This document shows positions 10,502-22,106 of a stretch of DNA of 64,000 nt, one piece after another. Source of the stretch: Phytoseiulus persimilis (Eukaryota; Arthropoda; Arachnida; Mesostigmata; Phytoseiidae); assembly GCA_037576195.1 (NCBI GenBank), contig CM075102.1, positions 36,948,745-37,012,744 of the forward strand. The letters run 5' to 3'. The notes beneath the pieces were generated by a model. That model saw nothing but the letters and a program-made list of their open reading frames with translations, made no database searches and had not been told where the DNA came from. The position numbers were made by a program, and so were the translations under genes. Each line of letters opens with the position of its first letter. Position 1 is the first letter of the stretch.

Positions 10502-13500
10502 CGGACAAGGAGCGGAGCTCATTCGTGGCTTTTCGGATGATTGTACCGGTCGGAGGCCCTCCTCGCGCGAGGTGGAACGACGCTCAGAGATCGGAACCCG
10601 GTGTCAGCGTGCAGTCCTTCCCGAGTCACAATGGTACGGCGATGTGGAGCCGCAGAGTAGTTTCTCAGGAATCCAAAGGTCGGCCTCGTCCGCTGCGCTA
10701 GTGCGCGATGGTCCTACGTGCTCGTCCGCTTTGGCTATTTTTCTCGTTTTGTTCCGGGAGGTCGTGTCGCAGGCGGAGGATCTCTACGGCTGACGAAGAC
10801 AGCTGCCCCGCCGAACGAGACGCCACAGACTAGTGTATCTCTTAGCGTGTTTATATAGAGGGTGTCAAACTTTTTTTTTCCCTTCTCGCTGAGCGCGCCT
10901 CACTACAACCACTCCACAGAGCGCTCCCCATCGACGGCTCGTTCCAGGATGGATTCTTTCCGACACATGGTGGTGTGGCTCTAGCCTCCCGCTATCTATC
11001 ATGAGGTGACGGGGCATCATTCTACGCGATTATAGATCGTTATTAAATAGATCGAGGATGCTTTCGCTGTGTTCCGTCGCGCACGTTGCCGCCGCAGGCC
11101 CGCAGCGCGCGAGATTGGTTTGTGAAGAGCAATATTTCACTGCTCTTGTCTAATATTTAAAGCACCGAAAGCAAGCCCGAGGGTTACCAGGCCGTCGAGC
11201 GGTTATTCTCGGCTTGGCCTATTGAGTGCTCACGAGCTCGGGGGGAGCAGTGGCCGTCGATGCCGGGCGAACCGGGTTTTAACGCGATTCAGATTCGTCA
11301 AACACGCGTGTCTCGTTCTCCTGTGGGATTGGGCGTCGCGGGGATTAATTGTAACGAGCGATCATCGGCTAAATGGAAATGTTATCTAGATGATGTTTAC
11401 TCCGTTCGCTAATTGAAACACGACGCACTCTTGAGGTGACCTTGGGCCGTCCACGCGCATTCCACTCGACTCGGTTTCCGGAGTCGAATCCGTTGCAGTT
11501 TTAAATCTCATCCGCAGGGGGAACTTCGGAGCAGGTTTCAATGCAAGCATTGAATCATCTGTGGAAAATTTTAGAACGGACTGGAGCGAGCCCGGCGTCA
11601 TCCCTCGTGGGACTTCCCGTCAGAGATCAAGAGTCGAAGGCAAATCTGAAGTATTCTGATCACAGCCAAGCAAGAAATTCGGTTCGTGTAGACCTTGATA
11701 AAATCAAATGCACAGGTTCAAGGATCTCAGCCTTATCGCAGGGGAACAAGACTTTTCTCACGGAGACCTGAATGGCCATGAAGCTCATTGAAAAAGGCAT
11801 CTCCAAATACTTATCTCGATTTCTCACAGAATTCGAGCTGAGCTTTCGCGTCGCCATGATTCCATGACGAGCTAACTGGGGAACGCCGGTCCATAAGGCG
11901 AATCCGACTCCTCTCTCTCGAGCGAGCAGTGATATACCTTTGCGCGGACCGAGTGCTGATAACGAATCTGAAGATCAGAGCCGAGTGAGACCGCAGACTG
12001 GTACCGCGTGTGCAGCCGTACAGTATTTTTTCGACGGAGCACATAGCTCCGTACGCGGTGACCATGGCTCACATAGGGTCGGCCCTGTAATGAGAAATGA
12101 ACGTTCGAATGTGAATAAATTATAGCCGAGCATAAACATATCGTACGACACGTGCATAATTCGTGCGCCGCAATGGGACCTCGGCCCTTTCGGAGTGAGC
12201 AGACTACTCTCCGCGACATTCCTCTCTCATCTAACGCCGCGAGACTCTCAGCGATGCGCATTTCTGAACGGGATGGAGTTCTGTGAAAATTGGACAAAAT
12301 ACTCCTCCGTGTTCCTTCTTGATGATGCCTGCCGGAAAATGAAGAGTTTCATTATTTTATTCGGTGCTAAATGCAATTAGCGCATGTGAATTCTTCGTGA
12401 TCCTGCCCTTCCCGGTGTTCCGTCGGCCTCGCTTGTTCTCAACTCCTCGTTGCCCGGCATCGCCTCTAAAAAGTACCAAGTCGCGCTCCCGTATCCAGTC
12501 CGTAGCACGCTCATCGACGCTGTACTTTGTCAACCTAATGAGTTTGTTAGAGAGGATTTCTGGTCTTTTGATAATTCTCTCCTATCGCATTAGGGAGCGG
12601 CTAATATAATAAACTCAGGCCGTTCAGCCGCTGACTGCGGGCGAACGTCGCCGGCCGCTTCCCTCGCTGGCATCGCGTGCGGGTGAGCGCGACTCTATGT
12701 TCATGTGATTATGGCGTTCGTTCCGTAGTCGGGCCATTTATCACTCAGCATGGAGAGGAACTATCTCGCGTCATTTGCAGTTCTTAAAGCTGGAAGGCGA
12801 GCGAGCGGGCGCAACCACCGGCTATTCCCGCCTCGAACAACTTCCACAAACCGAAACAGAGATTGCAGAGGGCGAGATGCGAATGGCATTGTCTTCGACT
12901 CGCGCTAACTTTTACCCCGTTGACATCCCCGGCCCCTGTTGACCTTTCGAACTCGAACTTGACACGAGCCGAGGATCTGCTCGCTCCCAATGAGATCCGA
13001 ATTTCCGAGGACCCCAGTTGCCTCTCGAAAAACTTTTGACCGCTCCCTCCTGTCGTTTTTGAGCCGACAACGAGGACAGGGAGAGCGCATTTTCGCCGGC
13101 AGAATGTGTTGTTCTCCACTCGAGTCGTGCTCGCAACAACATGATGTAGGGGAACGTGAACGATGACCCACAAACATCAACCATGAAACAATGGAGCCTA
13201 ATTCATTTTGAATGAGTATTCCAAATGAACATCCCAGACCGCTGGGAAGGGCATGTTGGACGCTTGTTTCCTGAGTTTGTTCCCCCTGTTCCACCGGACG
13301 GGTACCGCAGTCAAGCTTCGTGCAGCTCTCAGTAAGCTTGCGTTTGAAATGTTGCAATGGCTTGAAAGAGAGCGTTTTCTGCATGTGTTTAGCGGATCGC
13401 GCATGCGTATCGGTATCAGTCATCCCGAGCCCGAGCTGTGCGTTAGCCTCGAAGGCACCAGCGTACCGTACCGTTCCATATGTAGTTCCTGGTTCGAGAA

Positions 13501-14019
13501 TCTGGACAATCCACCTTTCGGGCGCCGTTTCCTGGCCTGGTGATTACCGGAGCTCGGCGCGCAGTCGACGGTCGGTTCAGCGCGTGGCCGCCAGAGCCGT
13601 CTGCAACTGCCTCTGCTGCCGTAGCACAATCTAGCTCAAGATAAATGAATGGCTCTGGGAGCAGGACGCGTCTTGTGTCATTTCGGGTTAGGAGCGCGTA
13701 CGTACGTAGGTGTATCTTTCCGCACTGCTCGCGGACCTATGCCCCGACGGATGGACTGCCGCACTCTTGTGCTGTCATCTGAACGGCCGCCGTCCAACTC
13801 CGAGGCCGCGGAGAACAGCCCGCGCGCCCTCCTTGTCCACTGTATGTCGTGTATGTAGAGTGAGCATGAGGCAGAGACGGATGAAAGATGTACGTGCGAG
13901 TGGCATCTCCCATGATGGTCAAGCTGCCGGGCGTTGAATGAAGGCAAATCTCGCCATAAACTCAATGGGTTTTTACTGCTACTTATATCGTCACGGGCAC
14001 TTATTCCTACAGCGACGTC

Positions 14020-14033
14020 GGGGGGGGGGGGGG
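14020..14033. repeat. Poly-G run, 14 nt
   Basis: Fourteen consecutive G residues stand on the plus strand. A homopolymer of this kind is prone to length error in assembly. Confidence 0.9.
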
Positions 14034-14728
14034 CGACAGCAGCAGGGATGAAGCCGACAGCGTCCTCTCCGGCCCGGTCGACCAGGATTTCCCGGCGATG
14101 AGCGGGAAAAGAGGAAAAAAGAGACTGGAGCAGCGGGATAGGGGTCAGCTTCTCGGCTGCCGGCGGGAAAACTGCGGGCCGGAAAGGGAGCGGGAGGGGG
14201 TTCGAGTAGCGTAACACAATCTACGGACGACTTTAAAAGCCTCCTATAAAAGAGATCCATCCTCGCTCCTTCTCTGCGTTATCCTCTCTGCCCGTCACAA
14301 ACTGGAGCAAACTCTCGTAGCATACAAGGGATCCTGAGAGAATCAAGCCTAGCTGAGTCAGAAGACGGAAAACTCACTCGTCGAGAATGCAATGACGACG
14401 TCAACTATTCCATTACGATGTCTCTCCGCCTCACTTTTTGAGCCGTGTAAAGCCAACGGACGCCGACAAAACTATTCGCCGTGGGGCTTGCGAATCGCAA
14501 CGAGGACTACACGGGACATGTTCCCAGCTATTCAGCTCCCAGCTTGTTGAGGGCACCCTCGAACGGAACCCATCAATCAGCGAGCATCAACACACGGGAA
14601 GGAGGTCGTCCTTGGAACATAAACTTGTTGAGCAACCAGTCGAAAACCATTTCCAGGCTTTGGAACGGCGGATACTTGAGGGAGAGGGTCAAGGATTCGT
14701 CGCCTGCCATACCATTCCGGAGCATTCT

Positions 14729-14758
14729 GAGAGAGAGAGAGGGGGTGGGGGGGGGGGG
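14729..14758. repeat. (GA)n followed by a G-rich run
   Basis: A short GA dinucleotide tract runs into five G, one T and twelve G. It is purine-only on the plus strand except for the single T. Confidence 0.9.
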
Positions 14759-16643
14759 ATAGCCCAACACTATTCTGACGAGGATGGAAGGATGGATCCG
14801 AGGCAGTTGTCCTCTCAGCTCGGGTTCCTAGCTCTCGCGATGGTCGATGACCAGCGGGGAAGCGTTGAGTTTGTGCGGGACGATGGACGAGAACTCCGAG
14901 AACAATCATCGATAGGAGCTTGAAGCCACCGATTCGGCTTCACGGAATCTGACACTTAGGCTGGACCGGGCTGGTGGGTGAAAAATGGAGATCCAGGAAA
15001 AAAATCGCGGTGCCGACACCGTCGAGGAAGGAATTCGGCGGTGGCGTACGACTCAGGAGAGACTTTGGTGCGCGAGGAAATAACGGCGAAACGACGACGG
15101 TGCTTGTTTGCGTTGCGGGTTGTTTCTCGTTCGGAGTGCTTGCTTGTGCGACTCGTTTTCACTCGATCTCTCTTTGCTCGTCCCCGACGGAGAGTTTGCG
15201 GGTTCGCGCGGTGTCTTGCGGACGCGAAGGCCGGCAGCCCTGTTCCTTTGCTTGGCGTTCCTCTTTCTTATTGCCCTTTTCCATTCCCTCATTTTCCTCA
15301 TATCCCTTCGCGGTTTCCCCCGCCACCGTTTCAAACACACCAGGCACGCAACAACGTGGTTGTTCTCCTCCTCATTCGGAGCAAACGACCCGACTCGACT
15401 TCCTTTCTTCTGTGGAATGAAGAGCCACACACTCCGCGACCGTCGCACCCGAACCACAGTTGAACTGGTTACTTCCGTCGGTTCGCTTCGTTCCGGAATT
15501 TCGACTCGCTCTTTCATCCTCTCATGGCGGGAAGCGGCCTTCGTTCAGGAGCTCCAGGTTCCAATTCCGAGAGAGTGAATGATCCGAATACCTGCTGTTG
15601 TCATTGAAGAGACGAAAAGAAGAACATTAACACACACATTGACGCACAGTGGTTTCCAGATCGAGGGTCGTCACCGCTCACCCAGACCAGCGAGCTTTGG
15701 CGCCGAGCGATGGAGCGGTTTGTTCCACCGCCCCTGGTCATGGTTAGAGAAAGCAAAGCTGCAAATCCACAGATTGCTCCACGGTCGAGATGTTCTGGAA
15801 TATAGCGGAGTCTGGGAGGGATCCAAGTGCTGGCGCGGCGGCCGCAACCAACGACGCCCCCACGATGAACGCAAGCAAACGGTCCGCAAGCCGTGCTGGC
15901 AACCAACAAATTTAACGGAAATCGAAACTGCGTTCCCTTCCTCTCCAGCCGTTGTTTCTCTATCGCTTCCGCCGAATCCGTCTCCGTGTAGTCGCTTGTA
16001 CATTTGTTAGTTCTCGGCGTGAGTTGCTCGAATTCGTTTCGATACCCAGTCGGAGTCGATATCCGGCGCCGAGTCACGGCCGGATTCCGCGAGCTCTCGC
16101 CTCTCATGTGCTCCATCTCCGGGTGTCACGATTCAGCACGATGAGACCCTCTTGTGGAGGATCCGAGAAGCGCACGCGGAGAAGGGCACCTCAGCTAAAC
16201 AGTAGCGTGGAACGAAAAACGGAACCTCCGCAAACAGAGCCTCTTGAGCGCTGCGAATAATGGCACTCGCTTCTTGCTCTTCTCTACATGGATCTCGTCA
16301 CGCGATTCCGATTTCATTGTCATCAGATGCTGCCGTCGTCTCGGACAGACGTGGCAGGGGCGGAGCTTCTCGGGAGGATGAAGAAGGAAAGACTCCACTC
16401 ACTCAGTCTAATTGGTACAGAATTCCCGCTTTGCAGCGAGACCTGGAGCTCACTCGCTCGTTTCTCCGCACAGTGCCGAGAGTACCACCAGCGTGGTACC
16501 ACTCGGTAACACTCCGCACGTCCGCTGGGAGAAGCGGGTGAAGAGAGAGTAGAGGAAAAACACCGCTCCGAATAATGTCGAGTTATTCTTCTGTCTATCA
16601 AGGGGACAGAAACTTCTGATGAGGTTACATACACGCTCACCGG

Positions 16644-17521
16644 ATGCTCATTAACTACGGGAATCGCGCTAGTTTCTCCCACCAGTCGGTCGAATGCGAT
16701 TGGACGGAACTGCGGTCGTTTCGGCTTTCTGTCAGCGTTCCACCGAGCACAGACCTCCGGCAGGCTCGTTCTCGACGGCTGTGGCGGGTTGCCACCATTT
16801 CCCAGGAGGAATCAGAGATTTTGACGGAGAGCTCTCGTCGTAAACGGCGTTCCGCCTCCTCCAGACAGAATGTGATTCTCGATGAGCGTCCAAGACAACT
16901 GGAGTTCGTGTGCGACGAGAAATCAGTGGTACTTTCAACCGCGGAATTCCGACGGTCGGATCTGGTTCCGCTTGCTGGAGTTCGCCGGCCTGTTGGTGGT
17001 CGTCGATGTGCGTCGGTAGTTTACGGTTCCTCCCGCTTCCGAGCCATCGACCTTTCTTCCCGGCTGCGTTCCATTGGTTTGAACGTTTGCAATGCGCGCG
17101 GCAGCGGACGGGCCCGCGTCCTCCTTCTCGTTCCCACGAGCCCCCAGCCGTGCGCCGACCCGCAGACCGGCCTACAGTGCCGCTTCGGTCTCCGTCTCCA
17201 GCGGCCGGGGAAAGTTGCAAATTATTCCCATGCGACAGCATACGAGTCGAGTCGGACTCTCGCCGTTTGCTTCCCAATATACGAGTGAATGGGACAAAAA
17301 TTTCACCAAATGACTTTTCCAAAAGTTTCCTGCAGCGTCGCTACAGGAAAGGGGGGTTAGACCTCTGCAACCTTGGCCTGCAGTCGTCGTCGTCAGCGCC
17401 GCCGCTTCTGTCCCGCAATCCCGACGAAGTCGCAGTCCTGGTTTCGACAAGCGAGGGAACCGGGAAGCGAGCGAGCGGGACGGGAACTACTGCCACCTTG
17501 GAGTTCGCAGCGTCCCTGTGA
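16644..17521 (+). CDS. Candidate exons of an arginine/serine-rich hypothetical protein
   Basis: An ATG at 16644 opens a 214-codon frame. Inside it, TTGCCACCATTTCCCAG is a strong acceptor, and the segment from 16806 starts EESEILTESSRRKRR in the same frame, rich in acidic and basic residues. A second exon (17384-17517) follows the acceptor CCTTGGCCTGCAG. It has 44% G and only about 11% T at first codon positions over its second part (NPDEVAVLVSTSEGTG) and ends at TCCCT/GTGAGT; if unspliced it stops at TGA 17519-17521. A phase-0 donor that would join the two (GCGTCG/GTAGTT, about 17018) is weak, so the link is uncertain. A long minus-strand frame overlaps. Product unknown. Confidence 0.33.
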
Positions 17522-18091
17522 GTGACTCAGTGTCTGTCTAGCTGGTCGGTTGGGACATGAGCGTTCGCTTGACATTCCCGGAATAGACGCAGCCGCTCTC
17601 GCGCCGGTACACTGCCTGGTCCGCCCTTGAATTCATGATAAATACTGGATCGACGACTGATCGAATTAAAGAGTTCCACAGTGTACTTGGAAAGTCCGCG
17701 CGACGAGGAAGTGCGGCGACACGAGCCAGCGTTGCGGAGGCCGTCCTTCCGGGAGTCCGACAGTTCGTCCGGACTCTCGCCTACGGCGTCGTTCTGAGAA
17801 AGCGGACACGAAACTACGTCCGCCCACGTGGTGCGCCCACGATGCGGCGCTCAGGTGAAACAGCGTAGCGGTGGTGTTTTCGAGGTAAACTTTTTCATAT
17901 CAAATATGGCGTCTGGGAGCAACCTGGGAGAGCGGGCAGGAAAAAGAGCAGACTGGACGGCCCTGATGCAAGCAGTCGCTGCAAGCATCTGAGGGCAGAG
18001 CAACTTTTTACGATTCTCTCAGTTTCTCCCAAGCGTGCTTCAGCTTTGTAAGAGTGCATCCAAACTTGCCCAGCATTACCGATCCTCGGAT

Positions 18092-18112
18092 GGACGGACG
18101 GACGGACGGACG
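18092..18112. repeat. (GGAC)n microsatellite
   Basis: Five GGAC units stand next to a related GAAC unit. This is a simple repeat. Confidence 0.9.
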
Positions 18113-18532
18113 AACGGTTACGACGGACGGGCGGCCGCACAGCAGCGGAACTGGTCTCCGATCGCCCGCTCGGGATCCTTGTCGTCGTGTCCTCAACCTT
18201 GCGGAGTTTGGCACGAAATAATTTCGTCGCATACTCTCCCGCGAGGCAAATTGAAATGCTCGATCTCTCCCGAGCGGCTGGGCTCCAATAAGATCCAATG
18301 CTCGCCAAGGGATTCCGATGATTGAGAGAATCGAAGAACCCGGAGAATCCTGGAAACACCTCCGAGTCCCAAATGGCAGACAGCACGCAGACAAAGTTTG
18401 AGCTGGATCCGCGCGTGCCCGTTCTCTTTCTCTATTTGTTTTCCCTCCATCGCTGCGCGGCTCGAGATTTCAAGAGCCCCTAAGCCCCAGACCTCTTCGA
18501 CATGCTTCCGGGGAATACGTGCCGCGGAACCA

Positions 18533-19545
18533 TTACAAACCCCGAGCTGGAGGCCTGATTTCTGCGAGAAACGTTTTCTTGCCCCTCCAAAAAATCTTGA
18601 GGCTCCGACCAGTAGGGCTCGCGCGGTCAATGGCACTGTGCAAACGGTGACACTGCCCCGAGGGAGAGGGCGCATTCATGTGAATCGAGGGTCGAGTGTT
18701 CATCGTGCAGCCATAAGGAGCCTCGTTGCTCTCTTCTCGCACATGTTCGACGATATATATTTTCTGGTCTATTTTTTCTCGGTGTGCTTGCCGTCCTTCT
18801 TGTCTTCTTCGGAGTGGTGGCGGTGCTGGTGGAGGTCGTCGTCGGGGAAAGACGACGCCGACGTCGGGAAATCCCTTGAACAAATACTGCGCCGTGGTTG
18901 CCGCTCTGTCTGCCCGCCCGGTTCCGTCCCTGCCGGTTTGCTTGCCGGGGTTTGTCGACTGAAAGTTCTGCTCCGCTGCGCTGAGGCGACGAGGCGGAGG
19001 GCGAGTTGGTTTCTTTCGGAGCTCAGCTTGTTCCCATCCGAAGTAGAACCACCACAATGGACGGAGGCTGACTCCCCGAAGATAGCGAGCGAAGGCCATA
19101 CGGTCCTCTCTGGGGATAGATAGAGAACGAGCAAGGAAGGTGGAGAGCGGGGATCCGCTCGGCCAGGAAGGAACACTGTGTGACTCACCAGCTAGCCGAG
19201 CAGGGTATGAGCGGACGAAGTTTTCGGTCTGCGGAGGTGCTAAACTGCAGATGCCCTTCGCTCTTGTGTGTGTGGGGGGAGTTGCATCGGAGTTGCTGCT
19301 GCTGCGATTGACGCGTCTCGCCCCAGCTGCCTTCGTGCCCGCTCGCCTTCACGACCGTTTGCTGGACCAGCTGACTCGGAACGCCGCCGCAGTGCCGGCA
19401 CCGGGTTAGGCCAGCGTGTTTGATCCCGGCGGAGGATCGCGGAGCCCACGAGTTGGGCCAGCCCCGACATCGAGAATCGACTTTTGGAAGATTTTTGAGC
19501 CCAATCCGTTGTTTTTGTGGCAGCCCAGTTTCCGCGGGCACGATT
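18533..19545 (-). CDS. 3' part of a hypothetical gene with glutamine and proline runs (two exons)
   Basis: The upstream exon, 19545-19189, follows an excellent minus-strand acceptor (CTGCCCCTCCCCCCAG) and ends at CTG/GTGAGTCAC, phase 2 at both ends. It holds 118 whole codons, includes the run QQQQ and CxxC (TRCRHC), and has only about 15% T at first positions. The last exon, 18980-18533, follows another long pyrimidine tract and CAG, enters in the matching phase and encodes 148 residues, including RRRPPPAPPP, before TAA. The intron is 208 nt. There is no ATG in the upstream exon, so the 5' end lies beyond 19545; a GATCA/GTAAGG donor near 19812 is a possible previous exon. A different acceptor at about 19094 would create an immediate stop, which favours this pairing. 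Family unknown. Confidence 0.43.
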
Positions 19546-21376
19546 CTGGGGGGAGGGGCAGATCAAGCCACCGGACAGACCTTCCAGGAGGCTCGGGCCA
19601 GACTGCGTGTCGCCGTTGGCTCTATGAGCGTATAATTTTATCTACGGCCTCCGAACCTTCTTCGATGGAAGATTATGAACGTAGTGTGAGCGACGATACA
19701 GTACAGGCCGAACAGGCATTTGAACAACCGGACGACGAGACGCAAAGCGGGACTGACATTTTTTTCCGGGAGATCGGAGAGGTTTGGAAACCCCCGTACG
19801 AACTTCCGCCTTACTGATCATCCTGGAGAGGCAACTTTTGTCGGTGAGCCAGCGGTGCAGAACTTCTCCGGAGGACAACCGCAGCTGCGTTCCCGCCCCC
19901 CTCGGTTGAGTATCGTGCGAAGACGACGAATCAATGCTGCGGGAGACATCGCAAACACAGGAGTCAATCAACGCGGGCGTCCGCTCGGCTGCTCAATGTT
20001 TCCAGACCCTTTCCTCGTCTTTCACTCAGCCCGCTACATCCTCGGTCCAGGCCTACTCCAGCCATGCGTTAGGCTGTTATGTGAACAAGATTAATCGCCA
20101 TGCTTCTCCGGTCATGGTCGTCGCGGCTGGAGCATTCATTTCGCCTGAACCGTACGTCACAAATATTGACACTCGTCGAGGAGGGGAAGAATAAGAGAAA
20201 CGTCGCGTCGATAGCCCGAAACCGGCCCTCCGATCGCCTTCCTGCAGGGACCACAATCTCGACACAAAGCTGAATGCTGTAGCTATTGATATGGATGTAG
20301 TAAGCTGTCATTGACGCTCTCACCGCCGTCAGCCAGTCCCGCTCTAGGAGCTATTCATGCCGAGTTATAACCCCGATACTGCATATTAACCACGGGGACT
20401 GACAGCAAAACACCGAGGATTAACTTAGCATTATCGGAAGCTGCCATCAAGGGAGCTGAACTTGTGGGCGCCCTTACTCACGGCACGGTTCGACGTGTGG
20501 GGGCAGCTTAGAAAATCTTGGCGGCTGAACCCGTGGATACGAAGGACAGATTCTGGTTCCTTTGGCCATCGCTTCGTTGGTGCGTCGAAATCCCCGCCCC
20601 GACGTTTTTCCTTTTGCGGGAGAAGGGGAGGGGGAACATTTGTTCGGGAACCTCGTGAGTTCGTTGACCATGTCCTCGCTTTTAAATCCGGAAGAATCTA
20701 TGTGTGTATGTTTGCATGCTGCCAGAATTCGAACATCATCGTGATCACCGGACGTATCCCATCCCGTGGGAGTTCTCGGAGCTTCCTCCTCACCTCTTCT
20801 GGGGCTCGGGAGGCTCATCATCGCCGCTCAGATCCGCCTCTCCGGCACCAGGACCCACTCACGGCTGCAATAAAGCTACTCCTGTGTTCATAACGCTACG
20901 AGCGCTAATTTTTAAAGCTCCTGTCCGCCTCAACTTTTACTGTTTCCGTCAGTATACGGTCGGCGGACGGTTGACGGTCCGAGGTGTCTTCTAAATGCGT
21001 ACAGCTGCGTCATGATTTCCCGCCGCCAAATCATAAAAATCTGATTGTAAATACGAGATCCGGTCGAGTTTTGAAAGTAATGGAGGCTTTTAAAGCGGCG
21101 GCGGCTCATCGGGAGCGAGGCGAAGATGAGGAACAGGAATAACTCCGCCAGAGCCTCCGTTTGTCCAGGTCATTCGTAATGAACGAAGGCAAGATAAGGG
21201 CGGGGCAGCGACTCTCTGTGTTAATAACACGTTCCACAGGAGAATCATGTCGACGCCAATGCTGCGCACAAGTCTCCCGCCATTTGGCCGCTTTCCTGCC
21301 CGTCAGTCAGCTACCCGCCCGCTCGCCCGCCCGCCAGACGCTGCCTTGATAAACTCTCAGAGCAGATCTTTCGCAG
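19546..21376. other. No confident gene
   Basis: The upstream exon of the minus-strand gene ending at 18533 may lie here. AATAAA at 20873-20878 (+) could end a plus-strand transcript, but no coding chain leads to it. Other frames overlap and lack splice partners. Confidence 0.4.
21313..21335. repeat. CCCG/CTCG-rich low-complexity tract
   Basis: Tandem CCCGC-type units (cccgcccgctcgcccgcccg) lie just before the candidate exon at 21377. Confidence 0.8.
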
Positions 21377-22106
21377 CATAGTGATTATTACGTTCATGAG
21401 AGCTCGAGTGCTGCGGGGGCAACGGCCTTAGGGGGAGAACCGAAAACGAATTCGTCCTCGTGGCTTGCAGGCCGGTAAGTATACCGCGTGTCACCCGTGA
21501 GAGCCTGGGGTATTCATTCGGGGAGATCATAAGCCCGAGGTCGAGTCCTCTCGGTCGATACTTCAAGCCGGTATCATCGCGCTTCCGGAGAAGGGTTCAA
21601 GAGACTTAGCCGGTGGCTACTGCTTGCAGGTTCTGCAAGAGCCCCTGCGAGAACAAGTGAGTGGCGTAGGATACCGCTCGTCCACCCGGCAAAGAGGAAC
21701 GGGACTCGGTGGCCACTGTACACAGTGAACTCGAGTGGCTCGCGGGCTGGAGACGATCAAGATAAAGTTCTGTCCTTTCCTCGTTTCGGATTCGTCTTCA
21801 TCCAGGATTTGTCCGGCAGGCGAGCTGGCGAGCCCTCTGACCCATCCGCCAACTCATCCGTGGAACATCCGTCAGGAAAAGCACGGTCTCTCGCTCTGCG
21901 ACCACCGATGCAGATGGTCTGCAGATGGCTCGCTGCTGTTGGAGCCACAGCCCAACCGGCGATGGAAACGGCAGAAGCAGCAGAAGGAAGTACCAGACAG
22001 GCTGCATTTGTTGCTAATCTGTTCGTCCGTAGCTGGTTTGTCGGAAGGGCGGCTTGGTGTTGGGTGGCCGGGCGGCCGACCGACCGGCCGGCATTGCACG
22101 ATCTGA
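21377..22106 (+). CDS. Three candidate exons of a cysteine-containing hypothetical protein, including a 27-nt microexon
   Basis: Exon a (21377-21474) lies between the acceptor GATCTTTCGCAG and the strong donor GGCCG/GTAAGTAT and reads HSDYYVHESSSAAGA. Exon b (21630-21656) is only 27 nt, between CTACTGCTTGCAG and AACAA/GTGAGTGG, and encodes FCKSPCEN. Exon c (21806-22106) follows CGTCTTCATCCAG, starts ICPAGEL, contains CDHRCRW and a basic stretch WKRQKQQK, and ends in TGA. All three share phase 2, and introns are 155 and 149 nt. The 5' end is missing. Exon b may instead be last, as TGA follows inside its donor. Spaced cysteines hint at an extracellular or metal-binding module, but I cannot name one. 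A 189-codon alanine-rich frame (21725-22294) overlaps exon c. Confidence 0.35.

Larger units (their letters stand above)
10502..16643. other. Long stretch with no confident gene
   Basis: Overlapping open frames of up to 180 codons occur on both strands (13678-14217 and 15601-16116 minus, 14438-14923 plus). A possible minus-strand exon ends at CGACGA/GTGAGT near 14391 but has no partner. TTTATT at 12356-12361 would read as AATAAA on the minus strand and AATAAA at 12114-12119 on the plus strand; neither could be tied to a gene. Poly-G runs are listed separately. Confidence 0.4.

Noticed and set aside
16732..17322. Minus-strand frame of 196 codons over the plus-strand exons at 16.8-17.3 kb
   Set aside because: It has no splice pair and is explained as a shadow of the plus-strand frame.
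19003..19094. Alternative acceptor (TCTATCTATCCCCAG, about 19094) for the last exon of the 18.5-19.5 kb gene
   Set aside because: Although its pyrimidine tract is excellent, the junction would create TGA immediately.
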